Below the pieces are notes generated by a model. The model ran no database searches, was not told the origin of the DNA, and saw only the letters and a list, made by a program, of their open reading frames with translations. Shown here piece after piece: positions 50,875 through 59,566 of a stretch of DNA of 64,000 bases. Source of the DNA: FEN-299 sp963717945 (GTDB lineage Bacteria; Acidobacteriota; Vicinamibacteria; Vicinamibacterales; Fen-181); the NCBI GenBank assembly GCA_963717945.1, contig CAVQXT010000003.1, forward strand, positions 558,001-622,000, given 5' to 3'. The number at the start of each line of letters is the position of its first letter. Position 1 is the stretch's first letter. Both the position numbers and the translations under genes were made by a program.

Positions 50875-53847
50875 TCACCTCTCAGGCTCCTGAGGCACCG
50901 CGGCGTCGGGCATCTCGGGGTTCGGGTTCCGGAGCGCCGCCAGGTAGGTCGTGCGCGGCCGAGTGTTCAGGTCCTCGAGCAGGCCGTAGTCGAGCGGCTC
51001 CTGTTTCAGCTTCGCGACCCGGCTCTCCGGATCGTTGATGTCCCCGAAGACGATGGCCTGGGCGGGGCACACCGCCTCGCAGGCGGTGACGATCTCGCCG
51101 TCGCGGACCTTGCGGCCCGCCTTCTCGGCCTCGATCTTCGCCTCGTTGATCCGCTGGACGCAGTACGTGCACTTCTCCATGACGCCGCGGCTCCGCACCG
51201 AGACGTCGGGGTTGCGCATCATCTTCAGCGTCGGCGTCGTCCAGTCCTGGAACAGGTAGAAGTTGAACCGCCGCACCTTGTAGGGACAGTTGTTCGAGCA
51301 GTAGCGCGTGCCCACGCAGCGGTTGTAGACCATGTCGTTCAGCCCCTCGGTGCTGTGCGACGTGGCCCCGACCGGGCAGACGAGCTCGCACGGCGCGTTC
51401 TCGCACTGCATGCACGGCACGGGCTGGTTGAAGGCGGTCGGCCGCTCGGCGTCGCCGGTGTGATACCGATCGACCCGGATCCAGTGCATCTTGCGCCCGC
51501 GGTCCACCTGGTCGCTGCCCACGACGGCGATGTTGTTCTCGGACTGGCAGGCCACCATGCACGCGTTGCAGCCGATGCAGGTGTTCAGGTCGATCGACAT
51601 CCCCCACGCGTAGCCCTTGTACTCGTAGTCTCGGTACAGCGTCGTGGACTGGTCCGGCTTCTCCACCTGCCGGTGCGCGAAATCGGGCTGCCGCTTGAAC
51701 TCCTCGAGCGTCGCGAACCGGACGATGGCGCGCCCCTCCATCGTCTGCTGGTTCTGCGCGCTGACCAGGCGATGACGGTCACCGGTGGAGCGGACCTCGA
51801 GGCCGTAATCGGAGCCGAGCGCCAGGCTCGTGCGAAGGGCGTAGGCATTGAACCCGACGCCCTCGCCCACCTGGCCGACGCGCCGGCGCCCGTAGCCGAG
51901 ATGCACGGTAATCGAGTCGGGCGCCTGGCCGGGCAGGATCCAGATCGGCGCGTTGATCCGGCGTCCGCGGCAGCTCAGTTCGACCACCTGGCGGTTCCCG
52001 ACGCCGAGCCGCGCGGCCGTGGCCGGGCTGACCAGCGCCGCGTTGTCCCACGTGAGCTTGGTCTGAGGCCTGGGCAGCTCCTGGAGCCAGCCGTTGTTGG
52101 CGAAGCGGCCGTCGAACACCGCGGGATCGGCCCGGAACACAAGCTCTCGCCCTTTTCCGCCGCCCGGGATCCACGACGGATCCACCGGGCGTGCCGTCAC
52201 CGTCTTCGCGGGCGCGGCGGTGCCTGCAACCATCCCGTCGTGCAGCGCCTTGCGCCAGAACGTCTCGAAGTCGTCGCCCTTGAGCCGGGTCCGATCCTGC
52301 CAGCAGGCGCGGACCGCGTCGTGGCTCGACTGGGCGGTATCGGACGACAACATCGCGCCGACAATCTCGTGCGCCGTGCGGCCGTCGTAGAGCGGCGCGA
52401 CGAGCGGCTGGATCAGCGTGACGGTGCCGTCGCCCGCGCGCGCGTCGCTCCACGACTCCAGGTAGTGCGCGGCGGGAACCTGCCAGTGGCAGTACGCCGC
52501 GGTCTCGTCGTGGTAGAGCCCCAGGTGCACCCGCAGGCGGACCTTGCTCATCAGCCGCTCGTCGAAGTGGAGGTCGGCCGGCGCCGTGTAAAGAGGGTTG
52601 GCGTCGATGACGACGAGCGTGTCCACCTTGCCCGCGCCCATGTCCGCCGCGAGCTGGCGCAGCGAGGAGAGCTGGTCGATCGGGCTTGCCTCCACCGGCT
52701 CGGTGTAAACGACGGTGCGGCCGACGTTGTCGAGAGCCTGGTTGATCGCGTGGACGACGGCGTGCACCGCGGCCGGCTGGTCGTCGCCCGCGACGACCAG
52801 GCAGGAGCCCCGGTGGCGCTGGAGGTCGCGTGAGAGCGGCGCGATCCACGTGGCGAACTGATCGGCGGCGGGGGAACGCGTCGCCCCGGGCACTCCCAGC
52901 GCGGCGGCCAGCGAGAGCGCGAACGGCCCCACGAGACCGGCCTGCAGCGGGAGACGGTGGTCGGCGATCGAGCCGGTCACCGACGGCGTCGGCTCGACGA
53001 CATAGAGGCGGTTCATCTCGCGCCGGCCGCCGGTGACACGGCGCCGGGCGGCGAACTCCCGCGCGTACTTCACGCCGAGCGGGCCGCAGCCGAGCACGTC
53101 GGCGTCGAGGGCCACGACCACCTGCGCCTGATCGACGCGGTACTGCGCGTCCACGTACTCGCCGAACGCGAGGCGCGCCCCTTCCCGGGCCTGGTCCCGG
53201 CCGGCCGGCTCCCACTGGTGCCAGACCATGTTGGGAAGCTCGGCCTGCAGGCGGCGGATCTGACCGGCCAGCGTCGGCGACGTGACGCTGCCGGTCAGCA
53301 GCCGGACGCCGTCGCCCCCACGGCCGCGCGAGGCGTCGACCGCGGCCCTGAGCGCCGAGCGGAAGTCGTTCCACGGCCGGATCTCGCCGCGGTAGGTGAG
53401 CGTGCGCGTCCGATCCGGGTCGTAGAGGCCGAGGATCGACGCCTGCGAGAAGACGTCGGTCGCGCCGCGGCTGATCGGATGATCGGGATTGCCTTCGATC
53501 TTGGTCGGGTGGCCCTCGTGGCTTTCGACCAGCAGCGCGGCGGCGTAGCCGGCCATCGGCATCGCCGTCGCGAAGTAGAGCGGCTTGCCCGGGACGATCT
53601 CCTCGGGCTGCTTCACGTAGGGGACGATCTTCTCGGCCGGCTGGCGCGTGCAGGCGGTGATCCCCGCCAGCGCGAGCGACGCGCCCATCAGCTTGGCGAA
53701 CGTGCGCCGGCTGACGGGATCGAGCAGCTCGGTCACCCCCTGCGGGAATTCGCGTCCGAGTGCCTCGCGGAACTCGGGCGTGTCGGCCAGCTCGTCGAGG
53801 CTGCGCCAGTATTCAAGCCCGCCGCTCTTGCTCGCCTCGTCGCTCAT
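50875..53847 (-). CDS. actB: Alternative Complex III fused molybdopterin-like/iron-sulfur subunit ActB
   Basis: 990 residues from ATG 53847. Tat-like motif SRRTFAK (46-52) and a lipobox-like ITAC (Cys66). The first 700 residues resemble molybdopterin oxidoreductases, but in ACIII this domain carries no molybdenum cofactor, and the N-terminal Fe-S cysteine set is absent here. The C-terminal part is a four-cluster ferredoxin: CIGCNACMVAC, CMQCENAPCELVCP, CVGTRYCSNNCPYKVRRFN and CTYCVQRINEA with CEAVCPAQAI. It relays electrons from the quinol site to the pentaheme subunit. Stop overlaps the upstream GTG of actC. Confidence 0.93.
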   Translation of the reverse strand: MSDEASKSGGLEYWRSLDELADTPEFREALGREFPQGVTELLDPVSRRTFAKLMGASLALAGITACTRQPAEKIVPYVKQPEEIVPGKPLYFATAMPMAGYAAALLVESHEGHPTKIEGNPDHPISRGATDVFSQASILGLYDPDRTRTLTYRGEIRPWNDFRSALRAAVDASRGRGGDGVRLLTGSVTSPTLAGQIRRLQAELPNMVWHQWEPAGRDQAREGARLAFGEYVDAQYRVDQAQVVVALDADVLGCGPLGVKYAREFAARRRVTGGRREMNRLYVVEPTPSVTGSIADHRLPLQAGLVGPFALSLAAALGVPGATRSPAADQFATWIAPLSRDLQRHRGSCLVVAGDDQPAAVHAVVHAINQALDNVGRTVVYTEPVEASPIDQLSSLRQLAADMGAGKVDTLVVIDANPLYTAPADLHFDERLMSKVRLRVHLGLYHDETAAYCHWQVPAAHYLESWSDARAGDGTVTLIQPLVAPLYDGRTAHEIVGAMLSSDTAQSSHDAVRACWQDRTRLKGDDFETFWRKALHDGMVAGTAAPAKTVTARPVDPSWIPGGGKGRELVFRADPAVFDGRFANNGWLQELPRPQTKLTWDNAALVSPATAARLGVGNRQVVELSCRGRRINAPIWILPGQAPDSITVHLGYGRRRVGQVGEGVGFNAYALRTSLALGSDYGLEVRSTGDRHRLVSAQNQQTMEGRAIVRFATLEEFKRQPDFAHRQVEKPDQSTTLYRDYEYKGYAWGMSIDLNTCIGCNACMVACQSENNIAVVGSDQVDRGRKMHWIRVDRYHTGDAERPTAFNQPVPCMQCENAPCELVCPVGATSHSTEGLNDMVYNRCVGTRYCSNNCPYKVRRFNFYLFQDWTTPTLKMMRNPDVSVRSRGVMEKCTYCVQRINEAKIEAEKAGRKVRDGEIVTACEAVCPAQAIVFGDINDPESRVAKLKQEPLDYGLLEDLNTRPRTTYLAALRNPNPEMPDAAVPQEPER

Positions 53848-54055
53848 GGGTGGTCCAGTCGAGCGGTCCCTGCTCTTGAATCCCCAAGGCAACCCTAAAG
53901 GGTCGCCCTACATGCTCCGAAAGCTCCCGGCTTTCGACCTTCGGCGCTCGGCTCTAGGCCAACTTCCTGAATCCTGAATCCCGATTCTCGAATCCTCCGT
54001 CCGTCGCCCGTCCCCCGTCCCTCGTCCCTCGTCCCTCGTCGCCCGTCCCTCGTCC
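53848..54055. repeat. Word repeats between actA and actB
   Basis: The 208-base gap holds CTGAATCCTGAATCCCGATTCTCGAATCC and tandem CGTCCCTCGTCCCT words (54001-54055), plus AACCCTAAAGGGT near 53894. The same AACCCTAAAGGGTCGCCCTAC word occurs at 289-309. No gene is seen. Confidence 0.65.
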
Positions 54056-54706
54056 CTACCTGTGACACGTCGAACAGCTCGTCAGACTCTGGATCTTGTA
54101 TTCCGCGACCAGCCTCCTCCCGAGCGCCAGCTGATCGGCGGGCGGCCGGTAGGTCATGTCGAACACCGACTCGCGCGGGCGCACGTAGAGTTCCGGGTTC
54201 CTGTGGCAGTCCAGGCACCACGACATCTGCAGCGTCTGCACCTGGTAGAGCTGTGGCATCAGGTCCACCCGGCCGTGGCAGGTCGAGCAGCCGATCCCTT
54301 TGTTCACGTGGATGCTGTGGTTGAAGTAGACGAAATCCGGCAGATCGTGGACGCGCGTCCACTCGATCGACCGGTTGTCGCGGAAGCTCGACCGCACCAG
54401 CTCGAGGAAGGGCGAGTCCTTGAAGATCTGCGAATGGCAGTTCATGCACGTCTTGGTCGGCGGGATGCCGGCGAACCAGGACGTCTCGACCGACGTGTGG
54501 CAATACCGGCAGTCGATGCCGTTGCCGCCGACGTGGCGTTCGTGGCTGAACTGAATGGGCTGGGTCCGGGCTTCAAACGCCCGGGTGGTGTAGGGCGAAC
54601 TCTGCAGGGCGTAGCCCAGACCGATGAGGCCGCCCACGACCAGCACGAGGCCGATCAGCGTGACGATGAAGACGGTATTGGCACTTCTACCAAAGGTTTG
54701 CGCCAT
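54056..54706 (-). CDS. actA: Alternative Complex III pentaheme cytochrome ActA
   Basis: 216 residues from ATG 54706, preceded by GAGGGTGG. One N-terminal membrane helix (TVFIVTLIGLVLVVGGLIGLGYAL) anchors a periplasmic multiheme domain with five CxxCH motifs: CRYCH, CMNCH, CSTCH, CLDCH, CSTCH. Extra His residues for bis-His ligation are present (FSHERHVGG, FNHSIHVNK). First gene of the act-cox cluster. It transfers electrons within ACIII towards ActE or cytochrome c. No strong promoter could be read in the 76 bases upstream. Confidence 0.93.
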   Translation of the reverse strand: MAQTFGRSANTVFIVTLIGLVLVVGGLIGLGYALQSSPYTTRAFEARTQPIQFSHERHVGGNGIDCRYCHTSVETSWFAGIPPTKTCMNCHSQIFKDSPFLELVRSSFRDNRSIEWTRVHDLPDFVYFNHSIHVNKGIGCSTCHGRVDLMPQLYQVQTLQMSWCLDCHRNPELYVRPRESVFDMTYRPPADQLALGRRLVAEYKIQSLTSCSTCHR

Positions 54707-54782
54707 ACCAATCCACCCTCGCAAAACCCGTGGATCAGCTTAGCTGGTTCCGCTTCGAAAGGCGAGAGGGCGGCGGCTTTTT

Positions 54783-55211
54783 TTACTTGAACAGGTCGTC
54801 GAATGCCTGGCGGGCAGAGCTGGTCGCGACCGAGTGCGTCTCGCGCTCGACTGTTTTCCGCGGCTCCCAGAGCGGGCAACTGTTCTTCACGTCCTTCGGC
54901 GCGATCCGCTCCGGCACCGGCTGCATGCACTGGAAGCGCGCGCCCGGGTCGAAGTAGACGCACTGGGCGCAGGTGTGCACGTCCACGCCGCACTTGGAGC
55001 AGCGGCCTTCGGCCGCAAAGGGGGAGGTGATCTCGGCGCCGCACTTCGCGCACCGCACGACCTGGCGCGTCGGCATCAGGTTCGGCGTGCGCGGGCCTTC
55101 GGGCCGATCCCCGCGGGGCCGTGGTCCGGGCGGACCCTGCGGCTTCGGCGCCGGCTTGCGGTCGCGCTCATCGTCCTGATATCCGCGCTGCCGGTACTTG
55201 CGGTCGCTCAT
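54783..55211 (-). CDS. Zinc-ribbon protein of unknown function
   Basis: 142 residues. A charged, proline-rich N-terminal 45 residues (likely disordered) is followed by two zinc-binding CxxC pairs (CAKCGAEITSPFAAEGRCSKCG) and a second cysteine cluster (CAQCVYFDPGARFQCMQPVPERIAPKDVKNSCPLW). No catalytic motif. It lies 77 bases upstream of actA on the same strand and might share its transcript. Role unknown. Confidence 0.7.
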   Translation of the reverse strand: MSDRKYRQRGYQDDERDRKPAPKPQGPPGPRPRGDRPEGPRTPNLMPTRQVVRCAKCGAEITSPFAAEGRCSKCGVDVHTCAQCVYFDPGARFQCMQPVPERIAPKDVKNSCPLWEPRKTVERETHSVATSSARQAFDDLFK

Positions 55212-55340
55212 GGAAAGTCTGCGAGAACTGTATCACACGGGCTGACGGCTGACGGCTGACGGCCGGCGGCCGGCGCAGAGCTGAAGCGCCCGCGCGATCT
55301 GATCAAAGTGCTCCAGATACCGCACGGCTTCAGCCGTGAG

Positions 55341-56708
55341 CTACGGCGGACAGACGCCGTCAGTCGTCAGCCGTCGGCCGGCTACCGCTTCATCGTCCAG
55401 AACATCCAGCCCGAGCGCGAGCCATGCGGCCAGCGCAATCCACTCGGCGGCGGTGAAGCTCCCCGGGACGAACGGCAGCACCTTCATTGCGATCAGGCCG
55501 ACTGACACCACGGCCCCCGCATACGCAGGCCATCTCGGTTCGTCATCGACGCGCAGCAGCCAGGCAACGCAGGCCGAGAGCCAGCCGACGCCGGCCGCCA
55601 GCGACCCGACCTCGGTGATGGGCACGAGCAGCGCATCCCCGAGAAACGCCGTGACCGCCGTCAGCCCCGCCACCAGCCAGATGGCGGCCGAGGGCGTCCC
55701 GTGCGACGCATGGACGCGCGAGAGGACCGGGTGGACCAGGCCGCGGCGCCCGATGGCCAGCATCAGCCGAGTGGCGGCGACGAAGTTCCCGTTGAACACC
55801 TTGAGCAGCGACAGGAAGGCGGCAGCCAGGACGAGCTCGGCGATGGCGCGCGACCCGAACGCCTGCTCGAACGCGACCTCGGTGCCCACGTGCCCCGACA
55901 CGATGTCGCGCCATGGATGGATGAACGCCACCGCGCCGACGATGACGACGTAGAAGAGCGAGCCGGCGACGACGGCGAGATACATCACGCGGGCGAACTG
56001 GTGGCGGTCGAAGTCCGGCCGCGCCTCCTCCGATCCCTTCACGACCGACTCGAAGCCGGTCATGAAGTAGGGCACGATCTGCACCGCCAGCAGGATCGAG
56101 AGCAGCGCGCCCGCCGTGCCCGGGCGCGCGAAGGCCGGCAGCATGTTCGCCGCGTGGCCGCGCGTCAGGCCGAGTGAAATGAAGACGAGGAAAGCCCCGA
56201 TCAGCCCGAACGTGGTGATGTCCTGGAAGAGGCCGCTCGGCCGAATCCCCCGCAGGTTCACCGCCGTGATCACGCCGGTCAGCGCCAGGCCGACCGCCAG
56301 GCGCGGCGCGTAGATCGTCTTCCCGGCCAGCGCGTAGAGCGGCCACGAGTCGAGCGAGGGGAAAATCCGCGCGAGGAGATTGCCTATCGCGACCGCCTCC
56401 CACGGACAGACGATCGCGTAGGCGAGGACCATCGTCCAGCCCGTGGCGAATGAGAGGAGCGGGGGAAAGACGCCTTCGGTGTAGGCGATCTCGGCGCCTG
56501 CGTCGGGGATGCGGCGGACGAGCGAGCCGTAGACGCGGGCGATCGGCAGGAGAAGGAGGCCCCCGAGGAAGAAGCCGAGCATCGTGCCAGCCGGCCCGCC
56601 GCGCCCGAGCCAGTCGTCCATCAGGACGAGCCAGCCGACGCCGACCATCGTGCCGAAGCCGAAGGTGAAGTACTCGACGATCGAGAGGCGATGCAGCAGG
56701 GCGGGCAT
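55341..56708 (-). CDS. APC-superfamily amino-acid permease
   Basis: 455 residues from ATG 56708. Twelve hydrophobic helices are expected. The first pair includes EYFTFGFGTMVGVGWLVLMDDWL, where APC carriers bind the substrate backbone at the unwound helix 1 (GxGxG-like). FMTGFESVVKGSEEARPDFDRHQFARVMY is the conserved cytoplasmic loop after helix 6. It should import an amino acid or related amine with protons. The last ten residues (GRRLTTDGVCPP) read into an intergenic repeat of GCTGACGGCTGACG words, so the C-terminus may be extended. Confidence 0.83.
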   Translation of the reverse strand: MPALLHRLSIVEYFTFGFGTMVGVGWLVLMDDWLGRGGPAGTMLGFFLGGLLLLPIARVYGSLVRRIPDAGAEIAYTEGVFPPLLSFATGWTMVLAYAIVCPWEAVAIGNLLARIFPSLDSWPLYALAGKTIYAPRLAVGLALTGVITAVNLRGIRPSGLFQDITTFGLIGAFLVFISLGLTRGHAANMLPAFARPGTAGALLSILLAVQIVPYFMTGFESVVKGSEEARPDFDRHQFARVMYLAVVAGSLFYVVIVGAVAFIHPWRDIVSGHVGTEVAFEQAFGSRAIAELVLAAAFLSLLKVFNGNFVAATRLMLAIGRRGLVHPVLSRVHASHGTPSAAIWLVAGLTAVTAFLGDALLVPITEVGSLAAGVGWLSACVAWLLRVDDEPRWPAYAGAVVSVGLIAMKVLPFVPGSFTAAEWIALAAWLALGLDVLDDEAVAGRRLTTDGVCPP

Positions 56709-56734
56709 ATCGAGATCGTCGGATCTTGCGAGCG

Positions 56735-56872
56735 TGCGAAGTACGAAATCCGAAGTACGAAGTACGAAGTGCCGGGCGCGTCGCTGACCACAGGGTAACA
56801 CTTCACGGCAGACAGGCTTCAGGCTCCAGGCTTCGGGCTCCAGGCTTCGGGCTCCAGGCTTCAGGTGGAGCC
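56735..56872. repeat. Two short-word arrays upstream of the permease
   Basis: GAAGTACGAAATCC and GAAGTACGAAGTACGAAG words at 56736-56769 are followed at 56814-56872 by four copies of CAGGCTTCGGGCTC-type words. The first word also occurs near 29740. No promoter can be read within them. Confidence 0.65.
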
Positions 56873-56899
56873 TGATCCGACCGGTACGACTGCGGGCCC

Positions 56900-56992
56900 G
56901 TGAGGATCTTCACCGGCACGCTCACCGACGCCACTCATCTCACCGGCTCGTTCGACGCCGACAGCGCAGGCTTCGCGTTCGTCCGACACTGA
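56900..56992 (+). pseudogene. C-terminal remnant of a secreted beta-rich protein
   Basis: A 30-codon stretch reads VRIFTGTLTDATHLTGSFDADSAGFAFVRH and ends in TGA. The pattern (FxGTLTDATxLTGSF) is like the closing strands of small acidobacterial secreted beta proteins. Nothing upstream in frame continues it (a stop lies shortly before). It may be chance, and the reading is tentative. The rest of the gap from 56709 to 57052 contains only repeats. Confidence 0.3.
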
Positions 56993-57052
56993 TAGAGCGC
57001 GGCGTTCGCGGTCGCCCACGCGTGTGAGATGGGCCTCCCGGCGGCAGCGCGC

Positions 57053-57457
57053 TCAGGGTCGGCCGGGTTGCAGGACGCGAAGCCCGTGGGCGCGGGCGGC
57101 GGCGGCCTGTCGTTCGTCGTAGGTGATGAAGTCCAGGTCCGGCAGCGCAAGGCTCGCCGCCGTCGCGACGTGAATGGCCTCGAGCGTTCGCAGGGACGGC
57201 GGCTGCAGGCGACCGGCTTGCGCGCCAATCGCGGGCGTGAGATCGGCGAGGAAGACCGCATCGAGCACGGCTTCGGCCTGATCGGCCGCGGCGGGATGGC
57301 CGGTCCGGCCGATCGCGCGGCGCAACTCGACCGCGCCGACTTCAGAAGTGAAGAGCGCGTCGCGATCCAGAATGGCCCGCTCGAGCGCTGTTGTTTCCGG
57401 TTCACTCACGACCAGCTTCACGAGCGCCGACGCATCCAGGTAGGCGGAGCGGGGCAT
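57053..57457 (-). CDS. vapC: VapC-type PIN-domain toxin (second module)
   Basis: 134 residues from ATG 57457. The PIN-domain pattern has Asp in YLDASALVKLVVSEPE, Glu in TSEVGAVELRRA, an acidic position in LRTLEAIHVATA and Asp in FITYDERQAAAA. Two bases follow the antitoxin stop, so the pair is co-translated. The metal-binding residues look intact, suggesting a functional endoribonuclease. Distinct from the VapC at 3.8 kb, which pairs with a ribbon-helix-helix antitoxin. Confidence 0.83.
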   Translation of the reverse strand: MPRSAYLDASALVKLVVSEPETTALERAILDRDALFTSEVGAVELRRAIGRTGHPAAADQAEAVLDAVFLADLTPAIGAQAGRLQPPSLRTLEAIHVATAASLALPDLDFITYDERQAAAARAHGLRVLQPGRP

Positions 57458-57459
57458 CG

Positions 57460-57750
57460 TCAGATCGAATCCTCGCGAGACTCTTCGAGCAGGGCGGATA
57501 CCGGGCGGTCGAGCGTCAGGCGCAACGGGCGCGGCAATGCCAGTGGCGACCGGCGCGGTGGCCTCAGCCGGCCGTCCGCGACAAGGCGGGCGAGTTGATC
57601 GGATTCTGGCGAAAGGGGTCTCAATTCGGCGACGGCCCGTCCATGTTCCGTCACCGTCAGCGTGATTCCCTCCTTCACCCGATCCAGGTGCACGCTCAGG
57701 TTCTGCCGCAGTTCGCGCACGCCGACGGTTTTCGACCCAGCCCTTGCCAT
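57460..57750 (-). CDS. Phd/YefM-type antitoxin
   Basis: 96 residues. KTVGVRELRQNLSVHLDRVKEGITLTVTEHGRAVAELRPL is the Phd/YefM fold (strand, then helices that dimerise and bind DNA). The Arg/Pro-rich tail should bind the downstream toxin. TGA is two bases before the vapC ATG. A likely autorepressor. The upstream region (57751-57881) is divergent with the NADP reductase gene and may hold both promoters, none of which I could read clearly. Confidence 0.82.
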   Translation of the reverse strand: MARAGSKTVGVRELRQNLSVHLDRVKEGITLTVTEHGRAVAELRPLSPESDQLARLVADGRLRPPRRSPLALPRPLRLTLDRPVSALLEESREDSI

Positions 57751-57881
57751 GTAGCACGTTGTAGCACAAGTGGCTCCGGCGGCGGGCCCCCGTTCCCCCC
57801 TTTGCCGTAGAATCGATCCACGGGCTTTTCACAGCTCAGCGGTTGCACCCGGGGAGAACCAGGGAGAAGGAGAACTTCGCC

Positions 57882-58541
57882 ATGCAGACCATCGGCTTGA
57901 TCGGCGCCGGGCACATCGGCAGTCAGATCGCCCGGCTCGCCGTGAAGAACGGCTACGACGTCGTCGTCAGCAATTCGCGGGGACCCGAGTCGCTCAAGGA
58001 GCTCGTCGCGGAACTCGGGCCTCGGGCGCGGGCGGCGACGCCCCTCGAAGCGGCAAAGGCGGGGAACATCGTGGTGGTCACGATCCCGTTGAAGAACTAC
58101 CGGCAGGTGCCCGTCGAACCGCTCGCCGGGAAGATCGTCATCGACACGAACAACTACTATCCCCAGCGCGACGGGCAGATTCGCGAGCTGGACAACGAGT
58201 CCACGACGACCGCGGAACTGCTCCAAGCGCACCTGCCGGCCTCCAAGGTCGTGAAGGCGTTCAACCACATCTACGCCGCCGAGTTGACCACGCACGGTCA
58301 GCCGGCCGGCTCGAAGAACCGGCGGGCCCTGGCCATCTTCGGCAACGACGCGGAGGCCAGGAAGACGGTCGCGAAGCTGATCGATCGGTTCGGCTTCGAC
58401 ACGCTCGACGGGGGACGGCTCGAGGAGAGCTGGAGAATCCAGCGCGACACGCCGGGCTACGGTCCGCGGCGCACCGCGGACGAACTGCGCAAGGATCTTG
58501 CCGCGGCGAAGCGATACAAGGAGCGGGCGCAGGGAGCATGA
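57882..58541 (+). CDS. F420/NADP-dependent oxidoreductase-like Rossmann protein
   Basis: 219 residues from ATG 57882, with AAGGAG nine bases upstream. The dinucleotide-binding loop is GLIGAGHIGSQIARLAVKNG, followed by VVSNSRGPESL. It belongs to the NADP oxidoreductase/coenzyme-F420-dependent (NPD, FNO-like) family, where the second motif binds the NADP phosphate. IVVVTIPLKNYRQVPVEPLAGKIVIDTNNYYP and KVVKAFNHIYAAEL are typical. Whether it uses F420 or another partner is unknown. It ends at a hairpin shared with the convergent HEAT gene. Confidence 0.82.
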   Translation: MQTIGLIGAGHIGSQIARLAVKNGYDVVVSNSRGPESLKELVAELGPRARAATPLEAAKAGNIVVVTIPLKNYRQVPVEPLAGKIVIDTNNYYPQRDGQIRELDNESTTTAELLQAHLPASKVVKAFNHIYAAELTTHGQPAGSKNRRALAIFGNDAEARKTVAKLIDRFGFDTLDGGRLEESWRIQRDTPGYGPRRTADELRKDLAAAKRYKERAQGA

Positions 58542-58563
58542 CGCGCGAGCGGACACGCTCCCG

Positions 58564-58596
58564 GGAGGCCGTCCACTGCGTCATCGGACGGCCTCC
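58564..58596. terminator. Bidirectional hairpin between convergent genes
   Basis: GGAGGCCGTCC (58564-58574) pairs perfectly with GGACGGCCTCC (58586-58596) across an 11-base loop. It lies between the reductase stop and the HEAT gene stop. No T tract. Confidence 0.65.
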
Positions 58597-59459
58597 TAGC
58601 CCGGGCGGCGCGGCGACGGGGTCAACCGCAGCACCGCGGCGGCGGCCATGAGGCGGACGTTCTCGTCTTCGTCGGTCAAGACGGGAGCGATGTCGCGGAG
58701 CAGCGACGTGTCGCCGCGTTCGGCGATCGCCCGCAGCGCGGCCACGCGGACGACCGCCTCTCTCTCAAGGACGCCATTCCTTCCAAGAACGGCCTCGACC
58801 AGGGCCCGGCCCGCCTGCGGGTCGGGATCGTGCGCGAGCGCCAGCGCCGCCGCGGCGCGCGCCCGGAGGTCGCTGCGTCCCTGGAGCCCCTTGAAGATCG
58901 CAAGTGCGTAGCCGCCGTACGGGGCGAAGTTGACTCCGTGGGTGAGGACGAGGTCCGCCATCCTCTCGGGGTCGCGCAGGGTTTCATGAGCCTGCGCGGA
59001 CAGCGAGGCGCTGCCCTTGCGCCTGCCGGTCAGGATCTCGTAGGGGATGTCGTAGGCCTGGCCGGCCTTCATGGAAAGGAGGGCGCCCGAGGCGGCCCAG
59101 GCCACGGTGACATCGCGGTCGTCGAGCGCGGCAAGCAGCTTGGGGATGGCGGCGGTCGAGCGCATTTCACCGAGGGCGTCCGCGGCGGCCGCGCGCACTT
59201 CGGGCGTGGTGTCTTCGATCGCGGCGAGCGCCAGGGCCTCGCCTTCCACATCTCCGCGCAAGACGCCCAATGCGCGGATGGCCTTGACCCGCCCGGGCGA
59301 TTCCCTGTGGCTGGCGGCAGCGCCGAGGAGTTTCCAGGCGCTGGCCCTCAGCTCGGTCTGCGTCGAGGGCTGAGCGGCCTGCCGCGGTGCCGCGAAAACG
59401 CAGGCGGCAAAGGAGACGAGGGCGATCACGGCGGCCGGGACGCGCTGTACGGCATGCAT
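58596..59459 (-). CDS. Exported HEAT-repeat protein
   Basis: 287 residues with a signal peptide (MHAVQRVPAAVIALVSFAACVFAAP). The body is built of HEAT/PBS-lyase-like helical repeats: RVKAIRALGVLRGD, ALAAIEDTTPEVRAAAADALGEM, AIPKLLAALDDRDVTVAWAASGALL, RAAAALALAHDPDPQAGRALVEAVL, VVRVAALRAIAERGDTSLLRDIAPVL and DENVRLMAAAAVL. A protein-binding scaffold in the periplasm. No enzyme motif. GGGAGAG lies before the ATG. Confidence 0.75.
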   Translation of the reverse strand: MHAVQRVPAAVIALVSFAACVFAAPRQAAQPSTQTELRASAWKLLGAAASHRESPGRVKAIRALGVLRGDVEGEALALAAIEDTTPEVRAAAADALGEMRSTAAIPKLLAALDDRDVTVAWAASGALLSMKAGQAYDIPYEILTGRRKGSASLSAQAHETLRDPERMADLVLTHGVNFAPYGGYALAIFKGLQGRSDLRARAAAALALAHDPDPQAGRALVEAVLGRNGVLEREAVVRVAALRAIAERGDTSLLRDIAPVLTDEDENVRLMAAAAVLRLTPSPRRPG

Positions 59460-59566
59460 GAAGGTCTCTCCCTCTCGGTCTGATGCGCCGGATTATGCCT
59501 CAACACGCGAGCGGAGCCCGCGAACGCGCGTGCCCCACCGCCCCTCCTTTCGTGTATCGTCTCCAG

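Noticed and set aside
50875..53847. ActB as an active molybdenum enzyme
   Set aside because: Its context and C-terminal fusion fit Alternative Complex III, whose molybdopterin-like domain is known to lack the cofactor. The N-terminal Fe-S cysteines are absent.
56935..57405. Minus-strand frame of 156 codons near the second toxin gene
   Set aside because: Overlaps the clear VapC gene in another frame and has Arg/Pro/Ser-rich noise.
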